NCBI RefSeq assembly: GCF_003053565.1 | Contig: NZ_QAXS01000005.1 | Location: forward strand, 60,983-124,982 | Direction: 5' to 3' | Origin: Halanaerobium saccharolyticum | GTDB lineage: Bacteria > Bacillota > Halanaerobiia > Halanaerobiales > Halanaerobiaceae | DNA: 64,000 nt | Shown: piece after piece, positions 51,963 to 60,723 of the stretch | How positions within the stretch are numbered: the first letter of the stretch is position 1 | Layout: each line of letters starts with the position of its first letter | The notes under the pieces: model-generated | Told to the model about the DNA's origin: nothing | The model's database searches: none | The model's input: only the letters and a program-made list of their open reading frames with translations | Translations under genes and position numbers: made by a program

Positions 51963-54191
51963 TTAAACATTACGGCTAATTCTCATAGCATTAAAGACAG
52001 CAATTAATGCCACACCTACATCGGCAAAGACTGCTCCCCACATGGTTGCTAAACCCACAGCACCCATTATAAGTACTATACCTTTTACACCTAAGGCCAG
52101 AATAATGTTCTGCCAGACAATTTTTCTTGTTCTCCGGGCAGTATTAATAGCAGTAATTAATTTTGAAGGCTCATCTGTCATTAAGACAACATCTGCCGCC
52201 TCAATAGCTGCATCTGAACCAAGTCCTCCCATAGCAACACCTATATCAGAGCGAGCCAGAACAGGTGCATCATTGATTCCATCTCCTACAAAGATAAGTT
52301 TATCATTTTCTTTCTGTCTGCCAAGTAATTCTTCAATTTCATCTACCTTCTGATCCGGTAGAAGTTCAGAATAATAATTATCTAAGCCAAGCCGCTGGGC
52401 TACTCTCCCGGCAACTGCCTCCCGATCACCAGTTAACATAGTTAACTGCTTAATACCTAATTCTTTTAAACCCTTAATTGCCTTTATCGAATCCTCTTTT
52501 AATTCATCCGTAATTGTTATATAACCTGCGTATTTATTTTCAATCGCTAGATAAACAATTGTTCCATCTGCATCAACTTCCTGATATTCAATGTTATTTT
52601 TATTCATTAATTTGATATTACCTGCCAGAATTTCTTTGTCATCAACCACAGCTTTAATCCCGTGTCCAGAAATTTCCTGATAATCTTTTATTCTTTGATT
52701 ATCAATTTTCTGGTCAAACGCTTCGACAATGGACTTTGCTATCGGGTGGGTGGAATGACTTTCAGCATAAGCAGCCATAGTTAAAATCTGCTCATTATTA
52801 AAGCCATTATATGATTCCACCTTACTAACAGCAAATTCTCCTTTAGTTAAAGTTCCAGTTTTATCAAATACTATTTGACTAACATTGTTCAGTGCTTCCA
52901 GATAATTACCACCTTTAACCAGAACGCCCTGTCGCGATGCTCGACCTATTCCTCCAAAAAATCCTAACGGAATGGATACTACAAGTGCACAGGGACAGGA
53001 AATAACTAAAAAGATAAGAGCTCGATAAAACCAGTCTGCAAAGGCTGCTCCCTGTAAAAATAGTGGCGGTAAGACCGCAATAGCCAGAGCCGAATAGACT
53101 ACAACCGGTGTATAATAACGGGCAAATTTAGTAATAAACTTCTCAGTTGGTGCTTTTTTTTCACTGGCATTTTCCACAAGTTCCAAAATCTTAGATACTG
53201 TTGACTGACCATATTCTTTTGTCACTTCTACTGTTAATAAACCATCTTTGTTAATTGTTCCACTCAAAATTTCATCACCAGTTTCAACTTTACGCGGAAC
53301 AGATTCCCCGGTAAGTGCTGAAGTATCCACCATAGAACTTCCTTCAAGCACTTCTCCATCAAGTGGTACTTTTTCACCAGGTTTTATAATTATTATATCA
53401 CCTATTTGAACATCTTCAGGGTCAACCTCTTTTGTTGTATCTTCAAGTTTTAAATTAGCATAATCAGGTCTTATATCCATTAATTTTTTAATTGAGCGTC
53501 TGGAACGGTCAACTGCTCTTTCCTGAAAAATCTCACCAACCATGTAGAAAAGCATTACTGCTACACCTTCAGGAAACTCCTGAATAGAAAAAGCTCCAAT
53601 TGTTGCTATACTCATTAAGAAGTTCTCATCAAAGACCTGGCCTCGCTTTATATTTTTGAAAGCTGCCATTAATACTGGTCCACCGATAAGCAGGTAACTG
53701 GAACCAAAAAGTAGCCATTCCAGATATATTGATAAACTTCCCAATTCTACTTCCAAAAATGGTAGTTCGAATAGTATTATTGCCAGAGCAAAAATTATTG
53801 TTCCCGGCCAGAATCGTTTTTTAAGATAAGAATTTTCATCGTCAACCCCATGGTCGTGACTCTCTTCGTGATCATTTACACGACCTTCCTCGTGATTATG
53901 TTCATGGACATGGTTGTGATCAGACTTTTGATTAGCTCTTTTTCGTCTATTTCTAGACTCCTTAACAGTTAAGCCAGGTTCTATTCTATCTGCAATTTCT
54001 TGCAATTCATTTTCAAATGAATTATCAGCACCCTCTCCTTCAACAGTAATCGTGCTGGTAGCAAAATTCAAACTCACCTTTTCTATATCCTCTAAATTAT
54101 TAACTTCTTTCTCAATCTTACCTGCACAATTAGTACAGGTCAAACCTTCTAGTTCAAATTTCTTTTTCTTATTTTCTGCTTTTTCTGGCAT
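51963..54191 (-). CDS. cadA: Heavy-metal P-type ATPase (CadA/ZntA type)
   Basis: 742-aa P1B ATPase exporting Cd/Zn/Pb. The N-terminal HMA domain has CTNC (C19, C22). A His-rich linker (DHNHVHEHNHEEG and DHEESHDHG) follows before eight membrane helices. CPC lies near 399, DKTGTLT near 443, HSTHP and GDGINDAPV near 638. It is first in an operon with a methyltransferase and cadC, under a promoter with two cadC-like sites. Confidence 0.95.
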   Translation of the reverse strand: MPEKAENKKKKFELEGLTCTNCAGKIEKEVNNLEDIEKVSLNFATSTITVEGEGADNSFENELQEIADRIEPGLTVKESRNRRKRANQKSDHNHVHEHNHEEGRVNDHEESHDHGVDDENSYLKKRFWPGTIIFALAIILFELPFLEVELGSLSIYLEWLLFGSSYLLIGGPVLMAAFKNIKRGQVFDENFLMSIATIGAFSIQEFPEGVAVMLFYMVGEIFQERAVDRSRRSIKKLMDIRPDYANLKLEDTTKEVDPEDVQIGDIIIIKPGEKVPLDGEVLEGSSMVDTSALTGESVPRKVETGDEILSGTINKDGLLTVEVTKEYGQSTVSKILELVENASEKKAPTEKFITKFARYYTPVVVYSALAIAVLPPLFLQGAAFADWFYRALIFLVISCPCALVVSIPLGFFGGIGRASRQGVLVKGGNYLEALNNVSQIVFDKTGTLTKGEFAVSKVESYNGFNNEQILTMAAYAESHSTHPIAKSIVEAFDQKIDNQRIKDYQEISGHGIKAVVDDKEILAGNIKLMNKNNIEYQEVDADGTIVYLAIENKYAGYITITDELKEDSIKAIKGLKELGIKQLTMLTGDREAVAGRVAQRLGLDNYYSELLPDQKVDEIEELLGRQKENDKLIFVGDGINDAPVLARSDIGVAMGGLGSDAAIEAADVVLMTDEPSKLITAINTARRTRKIVWQNIILALGVKGIVLIMGAVGLATMWGAVFADVGVALIAVFNAMRISRNV

Positions 54192-54229
54192 AATAATCCT
54201 CCCTAGTTATAATTTAATATATGATTAAT

Positions 54230-54298
54230 TGAATAATTGTTCATATATAGTATACAATTAAATTCGATTTTTGTCAACAATGATTGAGCAATTATTCA
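54230..54298 (-). promoter_or_regulatory. cad promoter with paired ArsR-type operators
   Basis: -35 TTGACA (54272-54277), 17 bp, -10 TATACT (54249-54254) on the minus strand. Near-palindromes TGAACAATTATTCA (54230-54243, just after the -10) and TGAATAATTGCTCA (54285-54298, just before the -35) flank it. CadC-family operators have this form. Confidence 0.75.
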
Positions 54299-54339
54299 TA
54301 TATTGTTTAAATAAAAAAATTTACCCTTAGGTAAATCTT

Positions 54340-55470
54340 TTAAATATATGATAAAGGATCAACTGGTCTTCCATTAACCTGAACCTCAAAATGCACATTT
54401 GGTCCTGTTGTATTACCGGTATTACCGGATTTTGCTATTAAATCACCTTTTGAAACTCTATCTCCAGTATTGACTATCAACTTAGAATTGTGTGCATAAA
54501 GTGTTCTCATTCCTTTTTGGTGTTCAATAATAATAGTTTTACCATAACCTCTAGCCCAACCACTATATACAACTCTACCTTCACCTGATGCTTTCACTTT
54601 CGAACCTGAAGGAACTGCATAATCAATACCTTCATGCATTCTTCCCCATCTCCTACCAAAATAAGACGAGATTCTTGCATATACTGGTTTAGTAAATACT
54701 TTTTCAAGGCGATCACGATAACCAAATTCAGGTTTTGCTCCAGGTAAGATTAATGTATCACCAGGTTGAACCCTATTTGGATTATTAATTAAATTACTGG
54801 CAATAATTTTGTTTAAACTTATATTAAACTTATCAGTAATAGATGAAAGATTCTCCCCCGGACTTATTTTATATAAGATCCCTTTTACTGGAAGAACCTT
54901 TGTCGTTTGACCGGGTTTTATTTTATTAATATTATTAATATCGTTTGCCCCAATTAAAGTATCTAAATCCACATTGTGCTTTTGAGCAATATCCCAAAGA
55001 GTTTCACCGTTTTCTACTCTGTGCTTTTTTATTTGATTAATTAAACCAATTCTACTGCCCGGCTTTCGACTATTTTCTTTAACTAATTCTTCAGTAAAAC
55101 CCTGACTGGAGCTTTCAATATTATACTTTGTGTCTTTATCTTTATATAATTTTTCTATGTATTCTAACTTATTATTAAATTCTAACTGATTTTCTGCAAA
55201 ATTAAGTTCTGAATTCTCTGAGAGGTTAAATTCTTCTTTGATTTTAACAAAATCGGTCTTTCTCTCCAGTACATTTTTTCGCTTTTCCGTTATAATCAAA
55301 CTAAAATCTGAATTTTCTTTTGAGTTTTGCTTAAGATCAAGTTCTTTTTTTACAGAAATAGATCCTCTGGGAACTCTTGTGCTTTCCAAATGCTGCTCTC
55401 CCAGAACAAAGTTTTTGTAAATTATTGTAAATGCAATTAATAAAAGAATAGCTATAAATCTTTTTTTCAT
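54340..55470 (-). CDS. M23 metallopeptidase with two LysM domains
   Basis: 376 aa exported cell-wall hydrolase. N-terminal signal/anchor (~5-22), a charged coiled region (~30-145), two LysM repeats (~150-190 and ~200-240: HRVENGETLWDIAQKHNV, YKISPGENLSSITDKFNI) and a C-terminal LytM/M23 domain. Zinc motifs are RMHEGIDYAVP, TLYAHNS and VHFEV. It lies inside the metal-resistance cargo region and uses ATATTT-rich upstream DNA; its regulation is not seen. Confidence 0.9.
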   Translation of the reverse strand: MKKRFIAILLLIAFTIIYKNFVLGEQHLESTRVPRGSISVKKELDLKQNSKENSDFSLIITEKRKNVLERKTDFVKIKEEFNLSENSELNFAENQLEFNNKLEYIEKLYKDKDTKYNIESSSQGFTEELVKENSRKPGSRIGLINQIKKHRVENGETLWDIAQKHNVDLDTLIGANDINNINKIKPGQTTKVLPVKGILYKISPGENLSSITDKFNISLNKIIASNLINNPNRVQPGDTLILPGAKPEFGYRDRLEKVFTKPVYARISSYFGRRWGRMHEGIDYAVPSGSKVKASGEGRVVYSGWARGYGKTIIIEHQKGMRTLYAHNSKLIVNTGDRVSKGDLIAKSGNTGNTTGPNVHFEVQVNGRPVDPLSYI

Positions 55471-55656
55471 ATTTCAGATTGCTCCCTGTTTTCATTAGTA
55501 TTGTATAAAAATAGTAAAGAATAGAATAAACTTTTAATGTATGAGTAGATGTTCAAATATATTATACTATATTTCTTCCCTAGCGTCAAAAAAATCTTTC
55601 ACCCTACTATTTCACCGGACTTAATTAAATTATTGAAACAGGAGTAAAAACTCAAT

Positions 55657-55685
55657 TTGTTAAAATGAGAACTATATGCTATAAT
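55657..55685 (+). promoter_or_regulatory. Promoter of uppP
   Basis: -35 TTGTTA (55657-55662), 17 bp, -10 TATAAT (55680-55685), 31 bp before the uppP ATG. Confidence 0.7.
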
Positions 55686-55715
55686 AATTTAATAAAATTA
55701 TATTGGAGGTTATTT

Positions 55716-56483
55716 ATGGAAATTATTAAGTACTTAGTTGTAGGCGTAATCCAGGGAATAACTGAGTTCTTACCAATCAGCAGTTCAGGACATATTGTGC
55801 TTTTTAAATATTTTTTAGATATTAAAGCTGGACTGACAATTGACATCTTTTTGCATTTTGGAACTTTACTGGCAATATTTTTTGTGTATTACCAGGATAT
55901 ACTAAATATGATTTATTTTAAGGATGACTATAAGACTTTTAATCTATATATCATAATCGGCTCAATCCCTGCTGCAGTTGTAGGGATATTTTTTGAAGAT
56001 TTTTTTGAAAAAATGAATTCTTCTTTAACTGTTGTCGGGTTTTTTTTAATAATTACCGGTATAATACTCTGGCTAACTAATAAAATAACAATCAATAAAC
56101 GGAAGATAAAAGATATGTCGGTTTTAGATTCAATTTTTATAGGACTAGCTCAGGCACTCGCAATTTTCCCCGGTTTATCTCGCTCTGGATCTACTATAGC
56201 TGCCGGCTTATATAAAAATTTAAACAGAGAACTTGCTACCAAATTTTCGTTTATTCTTTCTATACCTGTCATAGGAGGAGCAACTCTTCTCAAACTAAAA
56301 GAATTAACTTTAAATGGTACAACTGACCTAAATTATTTCTATCTATTTTTAGCTACTATATCATCAATGATCACAGGTTATCTTGCTATTAACTTTTTCT
56401 TAAAAATGATAAAAGAACAAAAACTTCATTATTTTGCCTATTATTGTATTCCACTTGGATTAATATTAATATTTTCTTTATAA
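55716..56483 (+). CDS. uppP: Undecaprenyl-diphosphatase UppP/BacA
   Basis: 255 aa, membrane. Recycles the undecaprenyl carrier and gives bacitracin tolerance when in excess. Motifs: GVIQGITEFLPISSSGHI at the N-terminus and ALAIFPGLSRSGSTIAAG in the second half (PGxSRSGxT). The ATG at 55716 follows GGAGG; a longer frame from 55665 covers the promoter. It is divergent from the M23 gene. Confidence 0.95.
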   Translation: MEIIKYLVVGVIQGITEFLPISSSGHIVLFKYFLDIKAGLTIDIFLHFGTLLAIFFVYYQDILNMIYFKDDYKTFNLYIIIGSIPAAVVGIFFEDFFEKMNSSLTVVGFFLIITGIILWLTNKITINKRKIKDMSVLDSIFIGLAQALAIFPGLSRSGSTIAAGLYKNLNRELATKFSFILSIPVIGGATLLKLKELTLNGTTDLNYFYLFLATISSMITGYLAINFFLKMIKEQKLHYFAYYCIPLGLILIFSL

Positions 56484-56666
56484 TATCAGATTTGACAAGA
56501 GTTATTCCTTTCAACTTCTTTTTCAATCAGTTTTTATTGTTACTACACTAACTTTTTCCCCTTTGTTCTGCATTGTGGACTTAATATTTCTTCCATTTGT
56601 CTTTGATTGTATTAAAGCAAAAGACAGTGATAATTGTCCAATAATAGATATTATTAACAAATAAAA

Positions 56667-56717
56667 CCCCCAGAAAAGCTCCATCATTAATCGAAAAAAT
56701 GAAGCTTCTCTGAGGGG
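56667..56717. repeat. Hairpin repeat, copy 2 of 3
   Basis: 51 bp near-copy of 50601-50652 (CCCCCAGAAAAGCTCC...GAGGGG). It lies in the 367-bp stretch 56484-56850 between uppP and the nifS remnant, where I see nothing else besides a short decayed frame ending TEFTQWIIEADKVINF at about 56760. Confidence 0.75.
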
Positions 56718-56850
56718 ATATCATCTCTAAGTTCAGTTTACAATTATAAATTCACTAAAAATTAATTACCTTATCAGCCTCAATAATCCACTGAGTAAAT
56801 TCTGTCATATTACTTAACTCTACCCCATCAATTATCTCCTCCTCTAAATA

Positions 56851-56913
56851 TTATAATTCACGTAAAGATTCTAACTTATCTAAAACATGTTCAATTTCAT
56901 CCCTGGTTGTATA
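56851..56913 (-). pseudogene. Displaced 3' end of the cysteine desulfurase gene
   Basis: Reads YTTRDEIEHVLDKLESLREL then TAA, the natural NifS C-terminus following SLGKYT. It is separated from its gene by the IS at 56914-58389, with the 5-bp duplication GTATA at both sides. Confidence 0.82.
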
Positions 56914-56971
56914 TGCATTGTTTCTGAAAAGTCAAGTAAATTTTAAAAATACTTTTGTAGTCCGAGGTGTT

Positions 56972-57928
56972 TTATGCAGCTGTTGATTTTCTCTTTCTAT
57001 TGAGCCGTTTTCTTCTATCAATTGCTGACTGATGTTTTTTCTTTCTCTCATTTATAATTTTATCAGCTTTGCCGTTATATTTTTGATCTGGTGTTACAAA
57101 CCCTATACCCTGGTGCAGTCTTTCAGAATTGTACTGGTCAATGAAATTCTCTATATCTTCTCTGGCCTCATAAAAGCTTTGATATTTTTCCTGAGCATAT
57201 ACATTTTCATACTTTATTGTCTTATGGAAGACTTCAATTTTCCCGTTTGTCTCTGGATGCTTTACAGCTATCCTGATGTGCTTGATCTCCCATTCTTCAA
57301 GGAATTCAGTAAAAGATTTAGCTACAAGCTGAGTGCCATTATCACTTACAAGTGCTGGCCTGCTGACTGGATCTGCTTCAAATATACCTGCTTTAAACAT
57401 GGCTCTGCTAAGGACCCGCTGCATATCGTCTGCAGTCATAGTTTGAGAAAGTTCTCCATGTATGATTTTACGGGAATAGCCGTCGAGAACACAGATTAAA
57501 TAGGCATGAGTATTTTTTACAGGGATATAACTAATATCGGTATGCCACATTTTATTTGGCTTATCAACTTCAATTTTTCCATCTGCTTTTTTCTTTTTAT
57601 GATATTCCTGATCCGGAATAAGTCCACCTTCCTTAAGCACTCGGTATGCACTGGATGCAGATACATAAACAATATCATCATCCATCATCTTTTTAGCTAG
57701 CTTTCTATGACGCTGATCAGGATGTTTAAGAGCATAATCTATTATTGCCTGTTTTTCCTCTTCTAAGAGGCTGTGAGGACATGCTGCAGGAGTGGACTTG
57801 TGATTTTTAAGTCCTTCCATCCCGTCAGTTTCATAACGTTTTCTCCAGTAATAGTAACGCCAGGAATTAAGTTTTAATATTTCGCAGGTTGTTTTAACAG
57901 GCAGAGTGGATTCTTCCACAATATCCAT
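56972..57928 (-). CDS. IS3 transposase OrfB (catalytic)
   Basis: 318 aa from its first ATG; HTH_21 region and an rve integrase core. The DDE triad is D131 (WHTDISY), D196 (VSDNGTQ) and E232 (TNGKIEVFH). The conserved RLHQGIGFVTPDQKY ends it. The frame stays open upstream to the end of orfA, so the active product is the OrfAB fusion by -1 shift, about 343 residues of this frame. Complete. Confidence 0.92.
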   Translation of the reverse strand: MDIVEESTLPVKTTCEILKLNSWRYYYWRKRYETDGMEGLKNHKSTPAACPHSLLEEEKQAIIDYALKHPDQRHRKLAKKMMDDDIVYVSASSAYRVLKEGGLIPDQEYHKKKKADGKIEVDKPNKMWHTDISYIPVKNTHAYLICVLDGYSRKIIHGELSQTMTADDMQRVLSRAMFKAGIFEADPVSRPALVSDNGTQLVAKSFTEFLEEWEIKHIRIAVKHPETNGKIEVFHKTIKYENVYAQEKYQSFYEAREDIENFIDQYNSERLHQGIGFVTPDQKYNGKADKIINERKKKHQSAIDRRKRLNRKRKSTAA

Positions 57929-57984
57929 TAATTTTCTTTTTTCTTCTGGTTTAAGCCAGTCATTTTTGATTTCACCATGTAGTC

Positions 57985-58266
57985 CTATTTGTCGTTTTTT
58001 TTTAGAATCTGCAGCTCACAGGTTTGTTCTACAAGAGTCTTTTTTAGTTTATCTACTTCATCTTTAAGTTTCTCTTTTTCAGGATCTTTTTTCTTTTTGT
58101 TTCTAAAGACTTTACTGGCAGATCCAATAAGACGTTTTTTCCACTGGTAAAACTGGCTCTCATAAATTCCATGTTTGCGGCAGGTCTCAGAGATATTATC
58201 ATTTTGAAGACCTTCAAGAACAATTTCCATCTTTTCTTCAGGTGAGCGCTTAGTGTTTTTACTCAT
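57985..58266 (-). CDS. IS3 transposase OrfA
   Basis: 93 aa: HTH_Tnp_1 (SPEEKMEIVLEGLQNDNISET in part; RKHGIYESQFYQWKKR) and a C-terminal leucine-zipper-like coiled coil (KLKDEVDKLKKTLVEQTCELQILKK). AAAGGGAG is before the ATG. The A9 run at 57995-58003 lies 10 bases before its stop; a -1 slip there enters the orfB frame. Confidence 0.92.
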   Translation of the reverse strand: MSKNTKRSPEEKMEIVLEGLQNDNISETCRKHGIYESQFYQWKKRLIGSASKVFRNKKKKDPEKEKLKDEVDKLKKTLVEQTCELQILKKNDK

Positions 58267-58319
58267 AATTATCTCCCTTTCTAGTTATTATTTTGAAGGA
58301 AGAAAACGACCATGTCAAG

Positions 58320-59477
58320 CTAGCTGGCATAATTCAAATTACTACAAAAAACTTTTAAAAATCTCTTTGACAGGCTTAGAAACATTATAGTATATTTACC
58401 AAGACTAAATCTCACAGCACCTCTTCCAGTTTCCATAGTTACAGACATAGCTTTTAAGACCGAAGAAATTTCTACTAAATCAGAATGACAGGCTGAGCCT
58501 GTAGATAAAGCTACATTATCTAAATGATCCAGAATTTCCTGACCACTGTAATCTAAAAAACTAATATTTAAAGTGTTTGGTAAGCGTTTCGTCGGATGGC
58601 CATTCAGAATAACTCGATCTTTAAAGTTTTTCTGCAGCTGCTTCTGAAAATAATCTCTCAATTCTTTAATTTCCCCGGGAGTATTATGCTCAAAGTCAGC
58701 TTTCTTTCCCTGAAACAGATCTTCCGCAAGTTCACAGGCTTTACCAAGAGCAACATCAAAAATTACATTTTCTGTCCCCGCTCTTTTTCCCATTTCGTGT
58801 CCTGCTCCATGAATTAAAGGTTCTATCTCAATTCCATCTCTTATATAAAGTGCACCGATCCCTTTTGGGGCATAAACTTTATGGCCGGCTACTGATAGAA
58901 AATCTACTCCCAGCTTTTTAACGTCTGTTTCAATTTTACCCACAGACTGAGCAGCATCGGTATGCAATAAAATGTTGTTTTCTGAGACTATTTCAGCTAT
59001 TTCCGCCAGTGGCTGAATTGTTCCTGTCTCATTATTTGCATGCATGATGCTAATTAAAATTGTTTCGTCAGTTAGAGCAGCTTTTAATTGCTCAATATCT
59101 ACTACTCCATCCTGATCTACAGATAAATAAGTAACTTCATAACCGTTTCCCTCAAGAAACTTACAGGGAGAGATCACGGCAGGATGTTCTATTTCAGAAG
59201 TGATAATATGCTTACCACGATTTTGATAAGTATATCCAACACCCTTGAGCACCATGTTATTTGACTCACTTCCTCCAGAAGTAAAAATAATCTCCTCTGG
59301 TGAAGCATTTAATAAACTGGCAACTTTTTTTCGAGCTTCTTCTACAGCCTGTTTTGTTTTTGATCCCAGTTCATGGCTGCTTGAGGGGTTACCAAAATTT
59401 CCATAAATATATTCTTCCATTGCTTCAGCTACTTTCTTATCAATTGGTGTTGTAGCATTATAATCAAGATAGATCAT
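58320..59477 (-). CDS. Cysteine desulfurase with IS-derived C-terminus
   Basis: 385 aa NifS/IscS-family PLP enzyme, releasing sulfur from cysteine. PLP lysine is in SVAGHKVYAPKG, active cysteine in STGSACHSD, and the N-terminus is MIYLDYNATTPID. The first ~362 residues are native; the last ~22 (IMFLSLSKRF...) are encoded by the IS inverted repeat, replacing the natural 20-residue tail now at 56851-56913. Catalytic residues are intact, so it may still work. It is in an operon with the CDF gene 59519-60319. Confidence 0.88.
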   Translation of the reverse strand: MIYLDYNATTPIDKKVAEAMEEYIYGNFGNPSSSHELGSKTKQAVEEARKKVASLLNASPEEIIFTSGGSESNNMVLKGVGYTYQNRGKHIITSEIEHPAVISPCKFLEGNGYEVTYLSVDQDGVVDIEQLKAALTDETILISIMHANNETGTIQPLAEIAEIVSENNILLHTDAAQSVGKIETDVKKLGVDFLSVAGHKVYAPKGIGALYIRDGIEIEPLIHGAGHEMGKRAGTENVIFDVALGKACELAEDLFQGKKADFEHNTPGEIKELRDYFQKQLQKNFKDRVILNGHPTKRLPNTLNISFLDYSGQEILDHLDNVALSTGSACHSDLVEISSVLKAMSVTMETGRGAVRFSLGKYTIMFLSLSKRFLKVFCSNLNYAS

Positions 59478-59518
59478 AGTTTAACACTTTCCTTTCTGAA
59501 CTTAAATATAAAAAATTA

Positions 59519-60319
59519 TTATTTAGCTAAATTTAAAATCTTTCTAGCTCCATTGATTACTACAATAAACACAATACCTCCAATTATTAAATCAGGCTTA
59601 TTTGAGTCAAAAAAATAAACTAAAACTCCTGAAATAATTACTCCCGAATTTACAATTAAATCATTTGAAGTGAAAATCCAACTTGCTTTCATATGTGCTT
59701 CTTTGCTATCTGATTTTTGGAATAAGTAAAGACAATACAAATTAGCAATAAAAGCCAAAATAGATACAATTATCATTGTACTAAAATCAGGCATTTCTCC
59801 AAAACCAAAAAATCTTCTTAATACTTCAATAAATCCAAAGGATGCAATAAAAATTTGAAAATATCCTGCAAGTTTTGCAACTTTCTTCTTAAGAAGAATG
59901 CTCCCACCTACTGCAAAAAGGCTAACTAAATAAACTATTGAATCTGAAAACATATCTAAACTATCAGCAACAAGCCCCATTGAATTTGCAATTAGCCCTG
60001 CAGTCATTTCAAAGAGGAAAAAACCTAAATTAACTAAAAGAACAGTTTTTAGAAGTTTTTTCTGACTCTGAGAGTCATTTGTAATCTCATTATTTTCATC
60101 CTGTATTTCAACAACTTTTTCTAATTTAGAATCCAGCTTTAGCTCATCTAAATAATTTTTTATTCTTTTATCTTTTTGTGAATGAAAAACAATAAGTTTT
60201 CTTTTTTCAAGATCAAAATCAAGTTTTTGGATTAATTTAATTGACCCAAGTTTTGTTTCAATTAGATTTTTTTCCGAGGGACAATCCATCTTTTTCACTT
60301 TAAAAATACTTTTATACAT
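59519..60319 (-). CDS. HMA-domain cation diffusion facilitator
   Basis: 266 aa exporter. A short HMA-like N-terminal domain (~1-68) has KMDCPSEKN with a single Cys instead of CxxC. Five or six membrane helices follow (~88-260) with CDF helix-2 motif VADSLDMFSDS and a second site in FTSNDLIVNSG. There is no cytosolic C-terminal domain. It lies just upstream of the cysteine desulfurase, 41 bp away. Metal not known. Confidence 0.85.
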   Translation of the reverse strand: MYKSIFKVKKMDCPSEKNLIETKLGSIKLIQKLDFDLEKRKLIVFHSQKDKRIKNYLDELKLDSKLEKVVEIQDENNEITNDSQSQKKLLKTVLLVNLGFFLFEMTAGLIANSMGLVADSLDMFSDSIVYLVSLFAVGGSILLKKKVAKLAGYFQIFIASFGFIEVLRRFFGFGEMPDFSTMIIVSILAFIANLYCLYLFQKSDSKEAHMKASWIFTSNDLIVNSGVIISGVLVYFFDSNKPDLIIGGIVFIVVINGARKILNLAK

Positions 60320-60476
60320 ATAAACCTCCTTTGATAGTTAATATATAAACCGCAGGGCAAAAACAATTTCAGACTCAACAAATTAGTTATATGGGAAGAA
60401 AAAAACCGAATTAAAATTTCCCTTTATTACTCTCTACTTTTATCTTATCACAAAGCCATAGTTATAAAAACAAAAA

Positions 60477-60527
60477 CCCCCAGAAAAGCTCCATCAATAA
60501 CTGAACAAAATGAAGCCTCTCTGAGAG
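60477..60527. repeat. Hairpin repeat, copy 3 of 3
   Basis: 51 bp near-copy of 50601-50652. It lies in the 404-bp right end of the element (60320-60723), where only this and the 21-bp terminal repeat are recognised. Confidence 0.75.
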
Positions 60528-60567
60528 TAAATCATCTCCAATTGAGATGCTAATTTTATTCTATTTT

Positions 60568-60588
60568 CCACCGTGATTTCACCGCAGT
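60568..60588. repeat. Right 21-bp terminal repeat (arm-type site?)
   Basis: Identical to 29373-29393. Variants CCACCGTTAA and ACCGCAGTGA follow within 40 bp. Likely integrase arm sites, by inference. Confidence 0.7.
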
Positions 60589-60723
60589 GAGCCTCAGCCA
60601 CCGTTAAATACCGCAGTGAAATATACAGTATTTTACAACTATATGGGATATTTCCAACACTAGGTTGCTGTTATGACAGGGATTATAAGAAAATCTAATA
60701 GCATAAGGAACTTCGACAAAACT

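Larger units (their letters stand above)
56914..58389 (-). mobile_element. IS3-family insertion sequence (1476 bp)
   Basis: Terminal inverted repeats 56914-56960 and 58342-58389 (TGCATTGTTTC and TATAATGTTTC outer ends, about 47 bp with several mismatches). The target duplication is GTATA (56909-56913 and 58390-58394). Two overlapping-type frames, orfA and orfB, are linked by an A9 slippery run. Complete and likely active or recently so. Confidence 0.92.
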
